A stretch of DNA of 64,000 nucleotides from Mycobacterium asiaticum (GTDB taxonomy: Bacteria; Actinomycetota; Actinomycetes; Mycobacteriales; Mycobacteriaceae). The notes under the pieces are model-generated. The model did not search any database. It was given only the letters and a program-made list of their open reading frames with translations, and was not told the origin of the DNA. Below are positions 36,797 to 44,282 of the stretch, piece after piece. Position 1 is the stretch's first letter, and every line of letters starts with the position of its first letter. The position numbers and the translations under genes were made by a program. The DNA is taken from assembly GCF_001673635.1 (NCBI RefSeq), contig NZ_LZMH01000008.1, positions 1 to 64,000 of the forward strand, written 5' to 3'.

Positions 36797-37771
36797 ATGG
36801 CAACCGTGACGGTGAAGAAGATCCGCGACGCACTACGCATCGGTAAGTTCGAGCGCACGTTCGAAGCCGAACTCGCGGCCCGCTACGAGATCCCCCGGTT
36901 GCCCGGCGGTGCGCAGCGGGCCGAGTTCCTGGCCCAGCACGCGGCGGGCGTCCGGGTGATTGTGACGTCGGGCGGCCCCGGCGCGGACGCCGACACCATC
37001 GCGACGCTGCCCAACCTGGAGGCCATCGTGAACAACGGCGCAGGGGTGGACAACATCGACCTCGATGCCGCGCAGCGCCGGGGCATCGGTGTCAGCAACA
37101 CTCCCAACGTGCTGACCGACACCGTCGCCGACACCGCCGTCGGCCTGATCCTGATGACCCTGCGCCGATTCGGCGCCGCCGACCGCTATGTGCGGGCCGG
37201 GCGATGGGCCAGCGAGGGCCCGATGCCCTACGCGCGCGACGTCACCGGCCTGCGGGTCGGAATCCTGGGCCTGGGCCGCATCGGGACGGCGATCGCGACC
37301 CGGCTCCTCGGATTCGACTGCGCCATCGCGTACCACAACCGGCACCGGGTCGACGGATCGCCGTACCGCTACGCGGCATCTCCGGTCGAGTTGGCCGCGT
37401 CGGTCGATGTGCTGGTCGTCGCCACCACCGGTGAAAGCCAGGCCCGCAACCTCGTCGACCGCGCCGTCCTGGAGGCGTTGGGGTCCGACGGTTATCTGGT
37501 CAACATCGCCCGCGGCAGCGTCGTCGATCAGGACGCCCTGGTCGAGTTGCTCGTCGGCGGCGGCCTGGGCGGGGCCGGGCTGGACGTCTTCGCCCAAGAA
37601 CCGCATGTGCCCGAAGAATTGTTCGGGCTGGACAACGTGGTGCTGCTCCCGCACGTGGGCAGCGCCACCGCGCGCACCCGCCGGGCAATGGCGCTGCTCG
37701 CCATCCGCAACCTGGACAGCTACCTCAGCACCGGTGAACTGGTCACGCCCGTGCTGGCGATACGCCGCTGA
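36797..37771 (+). CDS. D-isomer-specific 2-hydroxyacid dehydrogenase
   Basis: A 324-aa NAD(P)-dependent dehydrogenase. Substrate domain residues about 1-95 and 285-324; nucleotide motif GLGRIG; catalytic Arg in NIARGSVVDQ, Glu in the FAQEPHVPEE region and His in LPHVGSAT. Likely reduces a 2-ketoacid such as glyoxylate or hydroxypyruvate. ATG at 36797 chosen for its spacing from GGGA; ATG 36794 and TTG 36776 are alternatives. Divergent from the thioesterase, sharing direct-repeat site 3. Its stop abuts the next gene's stop. Confidence 0.88.
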   Translation: MATVTVKKIRDALRIGKFERTFEAELAARYEIPRLPGGAQRAEFLAQHAAGVRVIVTSGGPGADADTIATLPNLEAIVNNGAGVDNIDLDAAQRRGIGVSNTPNVLTDTVADTAVGLILMTLRRFGAADRYVRAGRWASEGPMPYARDVTGLRVGILGLGRIGTAIATRLLGFDCAIAYHNRHRVDGSPYRYAASPVELAASVDVLVVATTGESQARNLVDRAVLEALGSDGYLVNIARGSVVDQDALVELLVGGGLGGAGLDVFAQEPHVPEELFGLDNVVLLPHVGSATARTRRAMALLAIRNLDSYLSTGELVTPVLAIRR

Positions 37772-38281
37772 TCACTGCGGCGGGAGCCGCCTTTGCAGTT
37801 CGGCGGTGATGTCGAGCTGGCGTTGCACGGCGGCGAGATCCGCCTCCAGCGCGCTCGTGTCGGGCTTCGTCGCGGCGGTGGCATAACGCGCGACCGCCGC
37901 CTCGATGCACTGGACCGTCGCGGCGATGGTCTTCAGTAGTTCGCTCTTGTGCACGCTCGAGAGCTGCGCTACGGCGACGAGATGGTCGTCGAGATCGAGC
38001 GCGGTCTGTTCGAGATCGGCGCGCAGCACGATGGTCGAGCCGTTGTCGATTGAGTCCGCCGCGCGCAGCGCCGTCATCGCATCCCGCAACCGGCGGTGTA
38101 GCCGGGCCTCCGGCTCATGCGAGACGGCCCATGACTGTGGCGCGCGGGTGAGCCGGCCGGGCATCACCTGATTGTCCCGATTGAGCGCCCGCTTCTGGGA
38201 ACGCCCGACCATCGCCACGATGGCAACCGTCAGGCCCAGGATCACGACGAGGGCGAGGATCACCACGGCGGCGATTTCCAT
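37772..38281 (-). CDS. Membrane-anchored helical protein, unknown
   Basis: A 169-aa protein: one N-terminal transmembrane helix (about 3-24) followed by a cytoplasmic, mostly helical domain with heptad-like stretches (DLEQTALDLDDHLVAV; ALEADLAAVQRQLDI). I do not recognise the family. It starts 3 bp after the stop of the zinc-ribbon gene, so it is the third gene of the SPFH cassette and may serve as a membrane partner for it. Confidence 0.7.
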   Translation of the reverse strand: MEIAAVVILALVVILGLTVAIVAMVGRSQKRALNRDNQVMPGRLTRAPQSWAVSHEPEARLHRRLRDAMTALRAADSIDNGSTIVLRADLEQTALDLDDHLVAVAQLSSVHKSELLKTIAATVQCIEAAVARYATAATKPDTSALEADLAAVQRQLDITAELQRRLPPQ

Positions 38282-38284
38282 CGG

Positions 38285-39658
38285 CTACTTCCTATGGATG
38301 TTGCGGGACGGCGACCTACTCGAATGATGCCCGTGCGAGTGCAGATAACTCCAGATCGCGATCGCCAGGATCACGATCAGGATTGCGCAGATGACCGCGA
38401 TCGCGACCTTGACCCTGCTCCACGGCCGGTCACCGGCTACTTCGCCGGTCAGGCCGTTGATGCACACCTGAAACGGCCGGCCGCTGTAGAGCACGGTCAG
38501 TAGCCAGATCGGCAGCAGAATGTGCTTGAAGCCCAGGTAATTCCAGGTGGTGCGCAGCCGGTGGACCCGCTGACGGTCACCGCCGATGTCCGAGCGCACC
38601 GTCCGTTCGACAGCCTTCTCCATCTCCTGCTTGGCCTCGGGCAGCGCCTGCTCGGCGTCCTTGTCGTAGGTGCGGCACAGGTGGCCGGCGACGAATTCGG
38701 GCGAGAACGCCCTGGCCTGTTCGACCGGCCACGGCTCGAGCGACTTGATGCGTTTGCGGTTGAGGTTCTCGCCCTCGTTGGCCAGTACCGGCAGGTCGGC
38801 GAAGGTGTTGCGCACCTGCCCCGAGACGCGATACCAGTGCGTCTGGGTCTCGTAGATGGCGTTGCCGTCGTCGTCGGTGCCGACGCGGACCCGGTGATCT
38901 TCGCCGCGTTCACCCTCGTACTGGGTGTCGGTATCGGCGTCGTAGGTGAAGTAGGCGGTGTACAGGCTCGAGAACGCACCGATTTCGCGGTACTTCTTGA
39001 AGTCGTTGGGCGCGAACCAGCGCTTGGTCACCCACTTCTCAATCAGTGAGCGGGCCTGCTTCTCGTCGACGCGAAACGGCACCACGCCGTCGACCGGCAA
39101 CCGGGCCGGAGCGTTGTGCACGTCGTCGCGCTGAATCGGTGTCGCGCAGTAGGGGCACTTGGTGGCCGTCAGGCTGCCCGCGAACTCCGTTGTGCCGCCA
39201 CAGTTCTGGCATGCGACCTCACGCATCCCGTTGACGCTCGGTGCGTCGTGGCGCCGTTGCAGCTCCCTGAGTTGCTGCATGGCGCTGTGCAGTTCGCGCG
39301 ATCTGACCGGGGTGTTCGGCGCGGTGACGTCGTAGTAATTGCCGCAGTTCGGGCAGCGCAGTTTCTGGCTGCTGATGTCGAAGTTGAGCTGTCCCCCGCA
39401 CGACGCGCACGGGTAGGTGCGGGTGCGCTCGGTGCTGTGAAACATGGCCGGCGCCGCCGCCGGTGGGTGCGCGGGCGGGCGACGTGGTGGCGGCGCCAGT
39501 GGCGGTCCAGCCTGCGGGCGGGGCAGCGGTGGCGGGCCCGCTGGCTGCCTCGGCAGCGGCGGGGGACCGGGCTGGCGTCGCGGCAACGGCGGCGGCCGCG
39601 GCGGGCCGGGCCGACGGGGGAGCGGCGGCGGCTGCGGCGGCCCTGGATCGAAGGTCAT
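38285..39658 (-). CDS. Double zinc-ribbon membrane protein with proline-rich N-terminus
   Basis: A 457-aa protein. Residues 1-75 are proline-rich with repeated PPPLP. Two zinc ribbons follow: CASC...CPNC and CQNC...CPYC. Then a beta-rich domain of about 200 residues (YFTYDADTDTQYEG, THWYRVSG) and C-terminal membrane segments (LLPIWLLTVLYSG and a strong helix VAIAVICAILIVILAIAIW). The layout resembles Bacillus YdjG (TFIIB-type zinc finger membrane protein). Its ATG overlaps the SPFH stop as ATGA. Probably forms a membrane complex with the SPFH protein. Confidence 0.8.
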   Translation of the reverse strand: MTFDPGPPQPPPLPRRPGPPRPPPLPRRQPGPPPLPRQPAGPPPLPRPQAGPPLAPPPRRPPAHPPAAAPAMFHSTERTRTYPCASCGGQLNFDISSQKLRCPNCGNYYDVTAPNTPVRSRELHSAMQQLRELQRRHDAPSVNGMREVACQNCGGTTEFAGSLTATKCPYCATPIQRDDVHNAPARLPVDGVVPFRVDEKQARSLIEKWVTKRWFAPNDFKKYREIGAFSSLYTAYFTYDADTDTQYEGERGEDHRVRVGTDDDGNAIYETQTHWYRVSGQVRNTFADLPVLANEGENLNRKRIKSLEPWPVEQARAFSPEFVAGHLCRTYDKDAEQALPEAKQEMEKAVERTVRSDIGGDRQRVHRLRTTWNYLGFKHILLPIWLLTVLYSGRPFQVCINGLTGEVAGDRPWSRVKVAIAVICAILIVILAIAIWSYLHSHGHHSSRSPSRNIHRK

Positions 39659-40827
39659 TGCTGCGGCAGCGGCGGAGGGGTCCCCGGCAGGGGAGGCGGT
39701 GTGTTGAACAGCGTTTGCAGAGCGGGCACGGTCGACGCCGGGGCCCAGTTGGGCATCCCTTCGGTCCACACCACGGTGTCGCGGGTGAGCTGTCCGCTTG
39801 CGACGAATTGCCGCAGCGCGTTGACGGGGTAGGGGCCGGCAGGCTGGCCGGCCTGCTCGAAGTGGAAGAGCTGTTGTGGCGGCAACGGCGGTGGGGCGCC
39901 TTGCATCGGCGGCTGGGGTGACGCGAATTGTTGCGGTTGGGCATAACCGCCCTGCGCCGCATTGGCCATCTGAGCGCCCAGGGCCACACCCAGGCCCGCC
40001 TGAATCGCCGAACCCGCGGCGCCGCCGCCCTCGTTCTGTGCCGCCGCCAGCATCGCGTCCGCTTGACGGGCCCGCGCGTAGCGGTCGAGGTCGCCGACGT
40101 TGTTGAGGAAGCTGCTCTCTTCCAGGCCGCGCGCCACCCCACGCGTCATCGCCTGCTGAATCTCTTCGGGCAGCGAGATCGTCATGGTGACCGCGTCGAT
40201 CCCAAGGCCGAACGCCTGCACGCGCTGGGCCACGAACTCGCGCAGTTTGTCCGACAACTCGACTTGGCGGCCCTGCAGATCGATGGCGCCGAGACCGCTG
40301 CCCATCACCATGTCGTTGAAGGCGAGAGCGATGTTGCGACGGATCAGTTCGGTGATCTGATCCATGTCAACCACACTTTGGGTGCCCAGCACTTGGCGCA
40401 GGAACGCGGTCGGGTCGGTCACCCGGACCACGGTGGTGCCGTTGGCACGGACCTGCACCATCTTGAAGTCCGGATCTCGTACGGTCACGGGTTGCGGTGT
40501 GCCCCAACGTAAGTCGGGGTACGGCCGGGTGTTGACGTAGTACACCTCGGACCGGAACGGGCTGTTGAACCCGTACTTCCAACCCTGCAGCGTGCCCAGG
40601 ATCGGCATGTTCTCACTGGTGAGGGTGTAGTGACCGGGAGTGAACTGGTCGGCGAGCTGGCCCCGATAGACGAACATGGCTCGCTGGCCCTCGCGGACGA
40701 TCAGTTGCGCGCCGTTCTTGATCTCGTTGTCATACCGCGGAAAACGCCAAGCCAGGGTGGTGTTCGTATCGTCGAGCCATTCGATGATGTCGACGAACTC
40801 GCCTCGGATCATGTCCCGCATGCCCAC
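39655..40827 (-). CDS. SPFH-domain protein with C-terminal GYF-like domain
   Basis: A 390-aa protein of the YdjI-like ('virion core protein') SPFH family. SPFH/band-7 domain about 20-240 (WRFPRYDNEIKNGAQLIV, VYYVNTRPYPDLRWG), Ala/Gln-rich linker (about 260-315), then a GYF_2 domain (FHFEQAGQPAGPYPVNALR, WTEGMPNWAP), ending in PPPLPGTPPPLPQQ. A GAGGAGGGGG site with a 7-base spacer fixes the start at GTG 40827; ATG 40821 is too far. First gene of a three-gene operon. SPFH proteins scaffold membrane microdomains; GYF domains bind proline-rich segments, as found in the next protein. Confidence 0.85.
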   Translation of the reverse strand: MGMRDMIRGEFVDIIEWLDDTNTTLAWRFPRYDNEIKNGAQLIVREGQRAMFVYRGQLADQFTPGHYTLTSENMPILGTLQGWKYGFNSPFRSEVYYVNTRPYPDLRWGTPQPVTVRDPDFKMVQVRANGTTVVRVTDPTAFLRQVLGTQSVVDMDQITELIRRNIALAFNDMVMGSGLGAIDLQGRQVELSDKLREFVAQRVQAFGLGIDAVTMTISLPEEIQQAMTRGVARGLEESSFLNNVGDLDRYARARQADAMLAAAQNEGGGAAGSAIQAGLGVALGAQMANAAQGGYAQPQQFASPQPPMQGAPPPLPPQQLFHFEQAGQPAGPYPVNALRQFVASGQLTRDTVVWTEGMPNWAPASTVPALQTLFNTPPPLPGTPPPLPQQ

Positions 40828-40924
40828 GGTCGTGCCCCCTCCTCGGCCGACAACGGCCGCCACGTCGCCGTTGCTCAGCGAGCTCGAGCGCGGATATTTG
40901 GGCGAATCTTACGCGGCATCACCG

Positions 40925-41785
40925 CTACTGCGGGGGCTCAATTCGCCCGATCCGGCGGATCTCCTCCGCGGTAGCCAGCGGCCGTTCGATCATGAGGAGG
41001 TGTCCGGCGGGGGCGATGGTGACGTGCTCGGCACCGAGCGCCGCGGCCAATCGGATCTGCTGCGTGCGCCAGCGATGAGTGCGCCAACCGGCGTGGGCGG
41101 TGGCGACGATCCGAGGCACCGGCGGTAGCGGGTAGACGGCCCGCAGTGTGCACAGCTCGGCCGCCAGTTCATAGTAGCCCAGGTATTCGGCCAGCAGCGC
41201 CAGCGGAAATCCGGAATCTCTTGTAGTACAGCGTATTTCGTTGCGAGTCTTAGTGTCGAGGCCGCCGGGTCGTCGCCGCTGCACCAAGTGGAGGCCCATG
41301 CGGCTCAGCGGCCGGGTCAGCCGCATTTTGCCCAGCACCCTCAGTACGGCGGTGGCGGCCGCGAGCTTGGTGGGCAGCGGCAAGGTGGGCAGCCATCGGC
41401 GGTCCGGGGCGATGCTGGAGTCCAGCAGCAGTAATGCGCGGGTGCGGTGCGGGTATAGCCGCGCGAAGGCTTCGGCGAAGAAGCCGCCAACGGAATGGCC
41501 CACCAGCACCGCCTCCCCGGGGCAGCGCAGTGCGTCGAGCACGGCCGCTATCCGGTCGGCCTCCGCTCGGACCGTGCGGCGGCCGCTCAAAGGCGGCGCC
41601 ACCGGAGCGCCCGGCCGATCGAAGCGCACCACCGTGTGGTCGCCGGCAAGGTGTGCCGCGGTGTCACCCCAGTGCAGGGCGCGGCCGCCGAGGCCACTGC
41701 ACAACACCACGACGGGACCGGTGTGTCCGTCCACCAGGATCCGCGTCCGGTACCCGCCGGCCTCGAGATCGACGCGGTCCGTCAT
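40925..41785 (-). CDS. Alpha/beta hydrolase
   Basis: A 286-aa alpha/beta hydrolase: VVLCSGLGGRALHWG (oxyanion), nucleophile elbow GHSVGGFF, an acid candidate after the cap, and a late APAGHLLMIERP with the base His. No signal peptide. It starts inside the stop of the upstream DUF998 membrane protein gene (ATGA at 41782-41785), so the two are co-translated. Substrate unknown. Confidence 0.82.
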   Translation of the reverse strand: MTDRVDLEAGGYRTRILVDGHTGPVVVLCSGLGGRALHWGDTAAHLAGDHTVVRFDRPGAPVAPPLSGRRTVRAEADRIAAVLDALRCPGEAVLVGHSVGGFFAEAFARLYPHRTRALLLLDSSIAPDRRWLPTLPLPTKLAAATAVLRVLGKMRLTRPLSRMGLHLVQRRRPGGLDTKTRNEIRCTTRDSGFPLALLAEYLGYYELAAELCTLRAVYPLPPVPRIVATAHAGWRTHRWRTQQIRLAAALGAEHVTIAPAGHLLMIERPLATAEEIRRIGRIEPPQ

Positions 41786-42501
41786 GGGGTTGGCGCGCGG
41801 GCGGTACGCAACGCGACATAGATCAGCCAGCCGGCGAACACGGCAAGCTCGGCCCGCTGGGCGATCCCGACCACACCGACGACGTCGGCGCTGTCGATCA
41901 GGATCGCGATCCCGGTCAGTATCGAGGTTCCGATCAATGCCCCCAGCATGAACCGCCCGAGGCGACGAACTCGCGGCGACGCACCCTCGCGCAGGTCGGC
42001 GATGACGAACGCAAGCAACGACGCGATCGCGGCGGTGAGCACGGTCCCGCTGCTGAACCAGTGCAGCTGATGGCCGATCGGGACGGTGCGCGATCCTTCC
42101 CGGGCTGCGCACACGGCGTCGGAACTGGGTGCGCAGACGAGCCGCCACAGGGTGCTGTCCAGTACCGTCGCCGCGGCGAAGAGCACGAGCGCCCACCAGC
42201 CGCGGCGACTCCATCGCCCGCCGCGGACGCCGACCAGGGCGGCGGCGGCCGCGATGACGAGGACCACCGCCGCCGCTATGTCGCAGGACCGAAACCATTC
42301 GGCGTACGGCTGGTCGGCCGCGGCGAGTTCGCTGATGTACAGATCGGGGTCGGGCAAGGTGCGGCGGAAGACGACTTCCAATATCCAGTTCGAGTACAGG
42401 ATTGCCCCGAGCACGGCACCGACGACGGCGACCCACCGCAGCAGTTCCGCGGGCTTGCGGCCGGTATCCAGCACCGGACGAGAGCGTTGCGGCACGGCCA
42501 T
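41782..42501 (-). CDS. DUF998-type integral membrane protein
   Basis: A 239-aa protein with about six transmembrane helices (first about 24-45, WVAVVGAVLGAILYSNWI). The overall spacing and the LHWFSSGTVLTAAIASLLAF helix fit the DUF998 family. Coupled by a 4-bp overlap to the alpha/beta hydrolase downstream. Function unknown; it may anchor or export for the hydrolase. Confidence 0.7.
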   Translation of the reverse strand: MAVPQRSRPVLDTGRKPAELLRWVAVVGAVLGAILYSNWILEVVFRRTLPDPDLYISELAAADQPYAEWFRSCDIAAAVVLVIAAAAALVGVRGGRWSRRGWWALVLFAAATVLDSTLWRLVCAPSSDAVCAAREGSRTVPIGHQLHWFSSGTVLTAAIASLLAFVIADLREGASPRVRRLGRFMLGALIGTSILTGIAILIDSADVVGVVGIAQRAELAVFAGWLIYVALRTARAPTP

Positions 42502-42536
42502 AAAGACATCATGCCGCGCGCGAATAGCTGTTCGGG

Positions 42537-43526
42537 TTAAGCGAGGTCGCTGTCGGCCGGCGAGTATTCGGCGTACTGGGCGACGCCGGTCTGCAGCGCC
42601 TTGCGCACCAGCTCCGGGTCGGACTCGTAGGGTTCGGTCGTGTCGATGAACTGGTGGACGATCTGGACGAAGCGGTCCGGGTGGTCACCGTGCGGCATGT
42701 GTCCCGATTCGGGCAGGATCTCCAGCCGCGAGCCGGGGATCTGCCGGTGTGCCAGCCGAGCGTGGCTGACCGGGATGATCAGGTCGTCTTCACCCCAGAT
42801 GATCTGCACCGGCAGGCCGTGCATCAGGTAGCTGCGGTCCAGCATGCTGACGTACTGGCCCTGGGTGTCGACGACGCCGCGCAGCGTGCGCGCGAAGGCG
42901 GACACGGCGCCGGGCTTGCTCAGGCCGCCGACCAGGCGGGGCAGGCTGGCCACGTCGCGGGTGAATCGGGTCGAGCCCACGACCGTGCCGACGGCGCGGC
43001 TGACGAGTCCCATCGCGGGGACCGCTCCTGGTAGCCGCAGCATCGAGAGCGCCTCGGCGCCCAGCGGCATGGCCGCGAAGCGCAGCGCGATGCTCACATC
43101 CTTGGTGACGCCGCCGGCGCTGACCAGCACGACGCGCTCGACGAACTGCGGGTATTGGTAGGCGAACTGTGCGGCAACGCCGCCGCCCAGGGAATGCCCG
43201 ACCAGCGTGACGCGGTCGATCTCGAGCGCGGTGAGCAGGTCGCGCAGACCGTTGGCGAAGGAGGCTAGCGAGTAGTCGGCGCGAGGCTTGTCCGACTCGC
43301 CGTGCCCCAGCATGTCGGGGGCGATGACGGTGAAGCGCTGGGCAAGCTTGGCGTGCACGGGCTCCCACGTGGTGGAGCTGTCGCCCACCCCGTGCAGCAG
43401 CACGATGACCGGGCCCGAGCCCGCGATACGGAAGGCGCGGCGGTGGCCGTGAATGGTGCGGTATTGCAGCTTCGGCGCCGTGACGTCGCGTACCGGCCGT
43501 AGGTGCCGGCGTGATTGGTTCGCCAT
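42537..43526 (-). CDS. Alpha/beta hydrolase (Rv2715-like)
   Basis: A 329-aa hydrolase opening RRHLRPVRDVTAPKLQYRT, like M. tuberculosis Rv2715. HGVGDSSTTW oxyanion loop, DMLGHGESDKP, nucleophile elbow GHSLGGGVA, acid in WGEDDLIIP and base in ESGHMPHGD. Possibly an epoxide hydrolase, esterase or meta-cleavage hydrolase; residues do not decide. GGGGAGAGGGAC lies before the ATG. Direct-repeat site 4 points at it from 60 bp upstream. Confidence 0.85.
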   Translation of the reverse strand: MANQSRRHLRPVRDVTAPKLQYRTIHGHRRAFRIAGSGPVIVLLHGVGDSSTTWEPVHAKLAQRFTVIAPDMLGHGESDKPRADYSLASFANGLRDLLTALEIDRVTLVGHSLGGGVAAQFAYQYPQFVERVVLVSAGGVTKDVSIALRFAAMPLGAEALSMLRLPGAVPAMGLVSRAVGTVVGSTRFTRDVASLPRLVGGLSKPGAVSAFARTLRGVVDTQGQYVSMLDRSYLMHGLPVQIIWGEDDLIIPVSHARLAHRQIPGSRLEILPESGHMPHGDHPDRFVQIVHQFIDTTEPYESDPELVRKALQTGVAQYAEYSPADSDLA

Positions 43527-43586
43527 GATGTCCCTCTCCCCTTTGGTCTCCTCCGCCGAAGCGGGGTGTTGAGAACCAGATTGCGG

Positions 43587-43619
43587 GGGAGTCCTTGGGG
43601 ACTTCTTGGAGAATCCTTG
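43587..43619 (-). promoter_or_regulatory. Three 11-bp CAAG direct repeats (site 4)
   Basis: On the minus strand the units are CAAGGATTCTC (43619-43609), CAAGAAGTCCC (43608-43598) and CAAGGACTCCC (43597-43587), the most regular of the sites. They point at the Rv2715-like hydrolase, ending 60 bp before its start, and lie just past the stop of the secreted-protein gene at 43627. Confidence 0.72.
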
Positions 43620-43626
43620 ACGGTTG

Positions 43627-44073
43627 CTAGCCGATGCGGCTGAGCGTGAATGAGGTCTGTGGGTTCGGAATTCCGCAGGGTGATGGGCTGCCCAGGAAAT
43701 CGACCCCGCCGTTGAGGGTGACCGGGTCCCACCATTGCCGAACGGTCACCGGCCAGGTGCCGCCGTCCCACAACGAGCCGTTGTCGCCCAGCTGGTACGG
43801 CGGGCATGTCACGCCGTCGGGGACGCTGCGCGTGACGGTGTGCCGGCCATTGACCAGGGGAGCGGCGAACCCATGCCCGGGCGCGGTCGTGACATGGGCG
43901 ACGCAGTCCGGCGCACACGTCGTGGTGATGGTCCAGGTGGCGGCCACACCGTCGGATTCGGTGTACGCGTAGACGCCCTGCATTTTGGGTACCTCGGCGC
44001 CGGCCAGCGGCGCTGGACTGAACAAAGCTCCCGATAATAGTGCAACCGCTGCAAGTACTGCATTTTTGAACAT
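43627..44073 (-). CDS. Four-cysteine secreted protein (family copy 2)
   Basis: A 148-aa exported protein: signal peptide (about 1-26, ending PLAGAEV), then TWTITTTCAPDCVAHV, a third Cys in DGVTCPPYQ and a fourth in GSPSPCGIP. The CxnCVA...C...PC pattern matches the proteins at 34202 and 48476. AAATTTTGGCGTGAGGCAGCGAC precedes the ATG, with GAGG as ribosome site. A dyad at 44097-44114 lies just upstream. Function unknown. Confidence 0.75.
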   Translation of the reverse strand: MFKNAVLAAVALLSGALFSPAPLAGAEVPKMQGVYAYTESDGVAATWTITTTCAPDCVAHVTTAPGHGFAAPLVNGRHTVTRSVPDGVTCPPYQLGDNGSLWDGGTWPVTVRQWWDPVTLNGGVDFLGSPSPCGIPNPQTSFTLSRIG

Positions 44074-44096
44074 GTCGCTGCCTCACGCCAAAATTT

Positions 44097-44114
44097 CATT
44101 GCCTATGGGCAATG
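44097..44114. promoter_or_regulatory. Inverted repeat upstream of the secreted protein gene
   Basis: CATTGCC (44097-44103), TATG, GGCAATG (44108-44114): perfect 7-bp arms, 23 bp before the start at 44073 and within the 209-bp divergent gap to the PhoD-like gene. Candidate operator; its regulator is unknown (the nearby MarR protein is one possibility). Confidence 0.45.
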
Positions 44115-44282
44115 TAGCCAAAGTGTATCGGCAAAATCGCAGCTTACTCGCCTAGTCTGGGGGTTCATAGCGAATACCTACAGGACTTCGGCAGATTTCG
44201 ATCAGGCTGCGCGAAAGTTCAGCGTGCGGCAGATCCCCTGATTGCGTCAGGATCCTTCCGGGCGCTGGGCGGTACCCATAAA

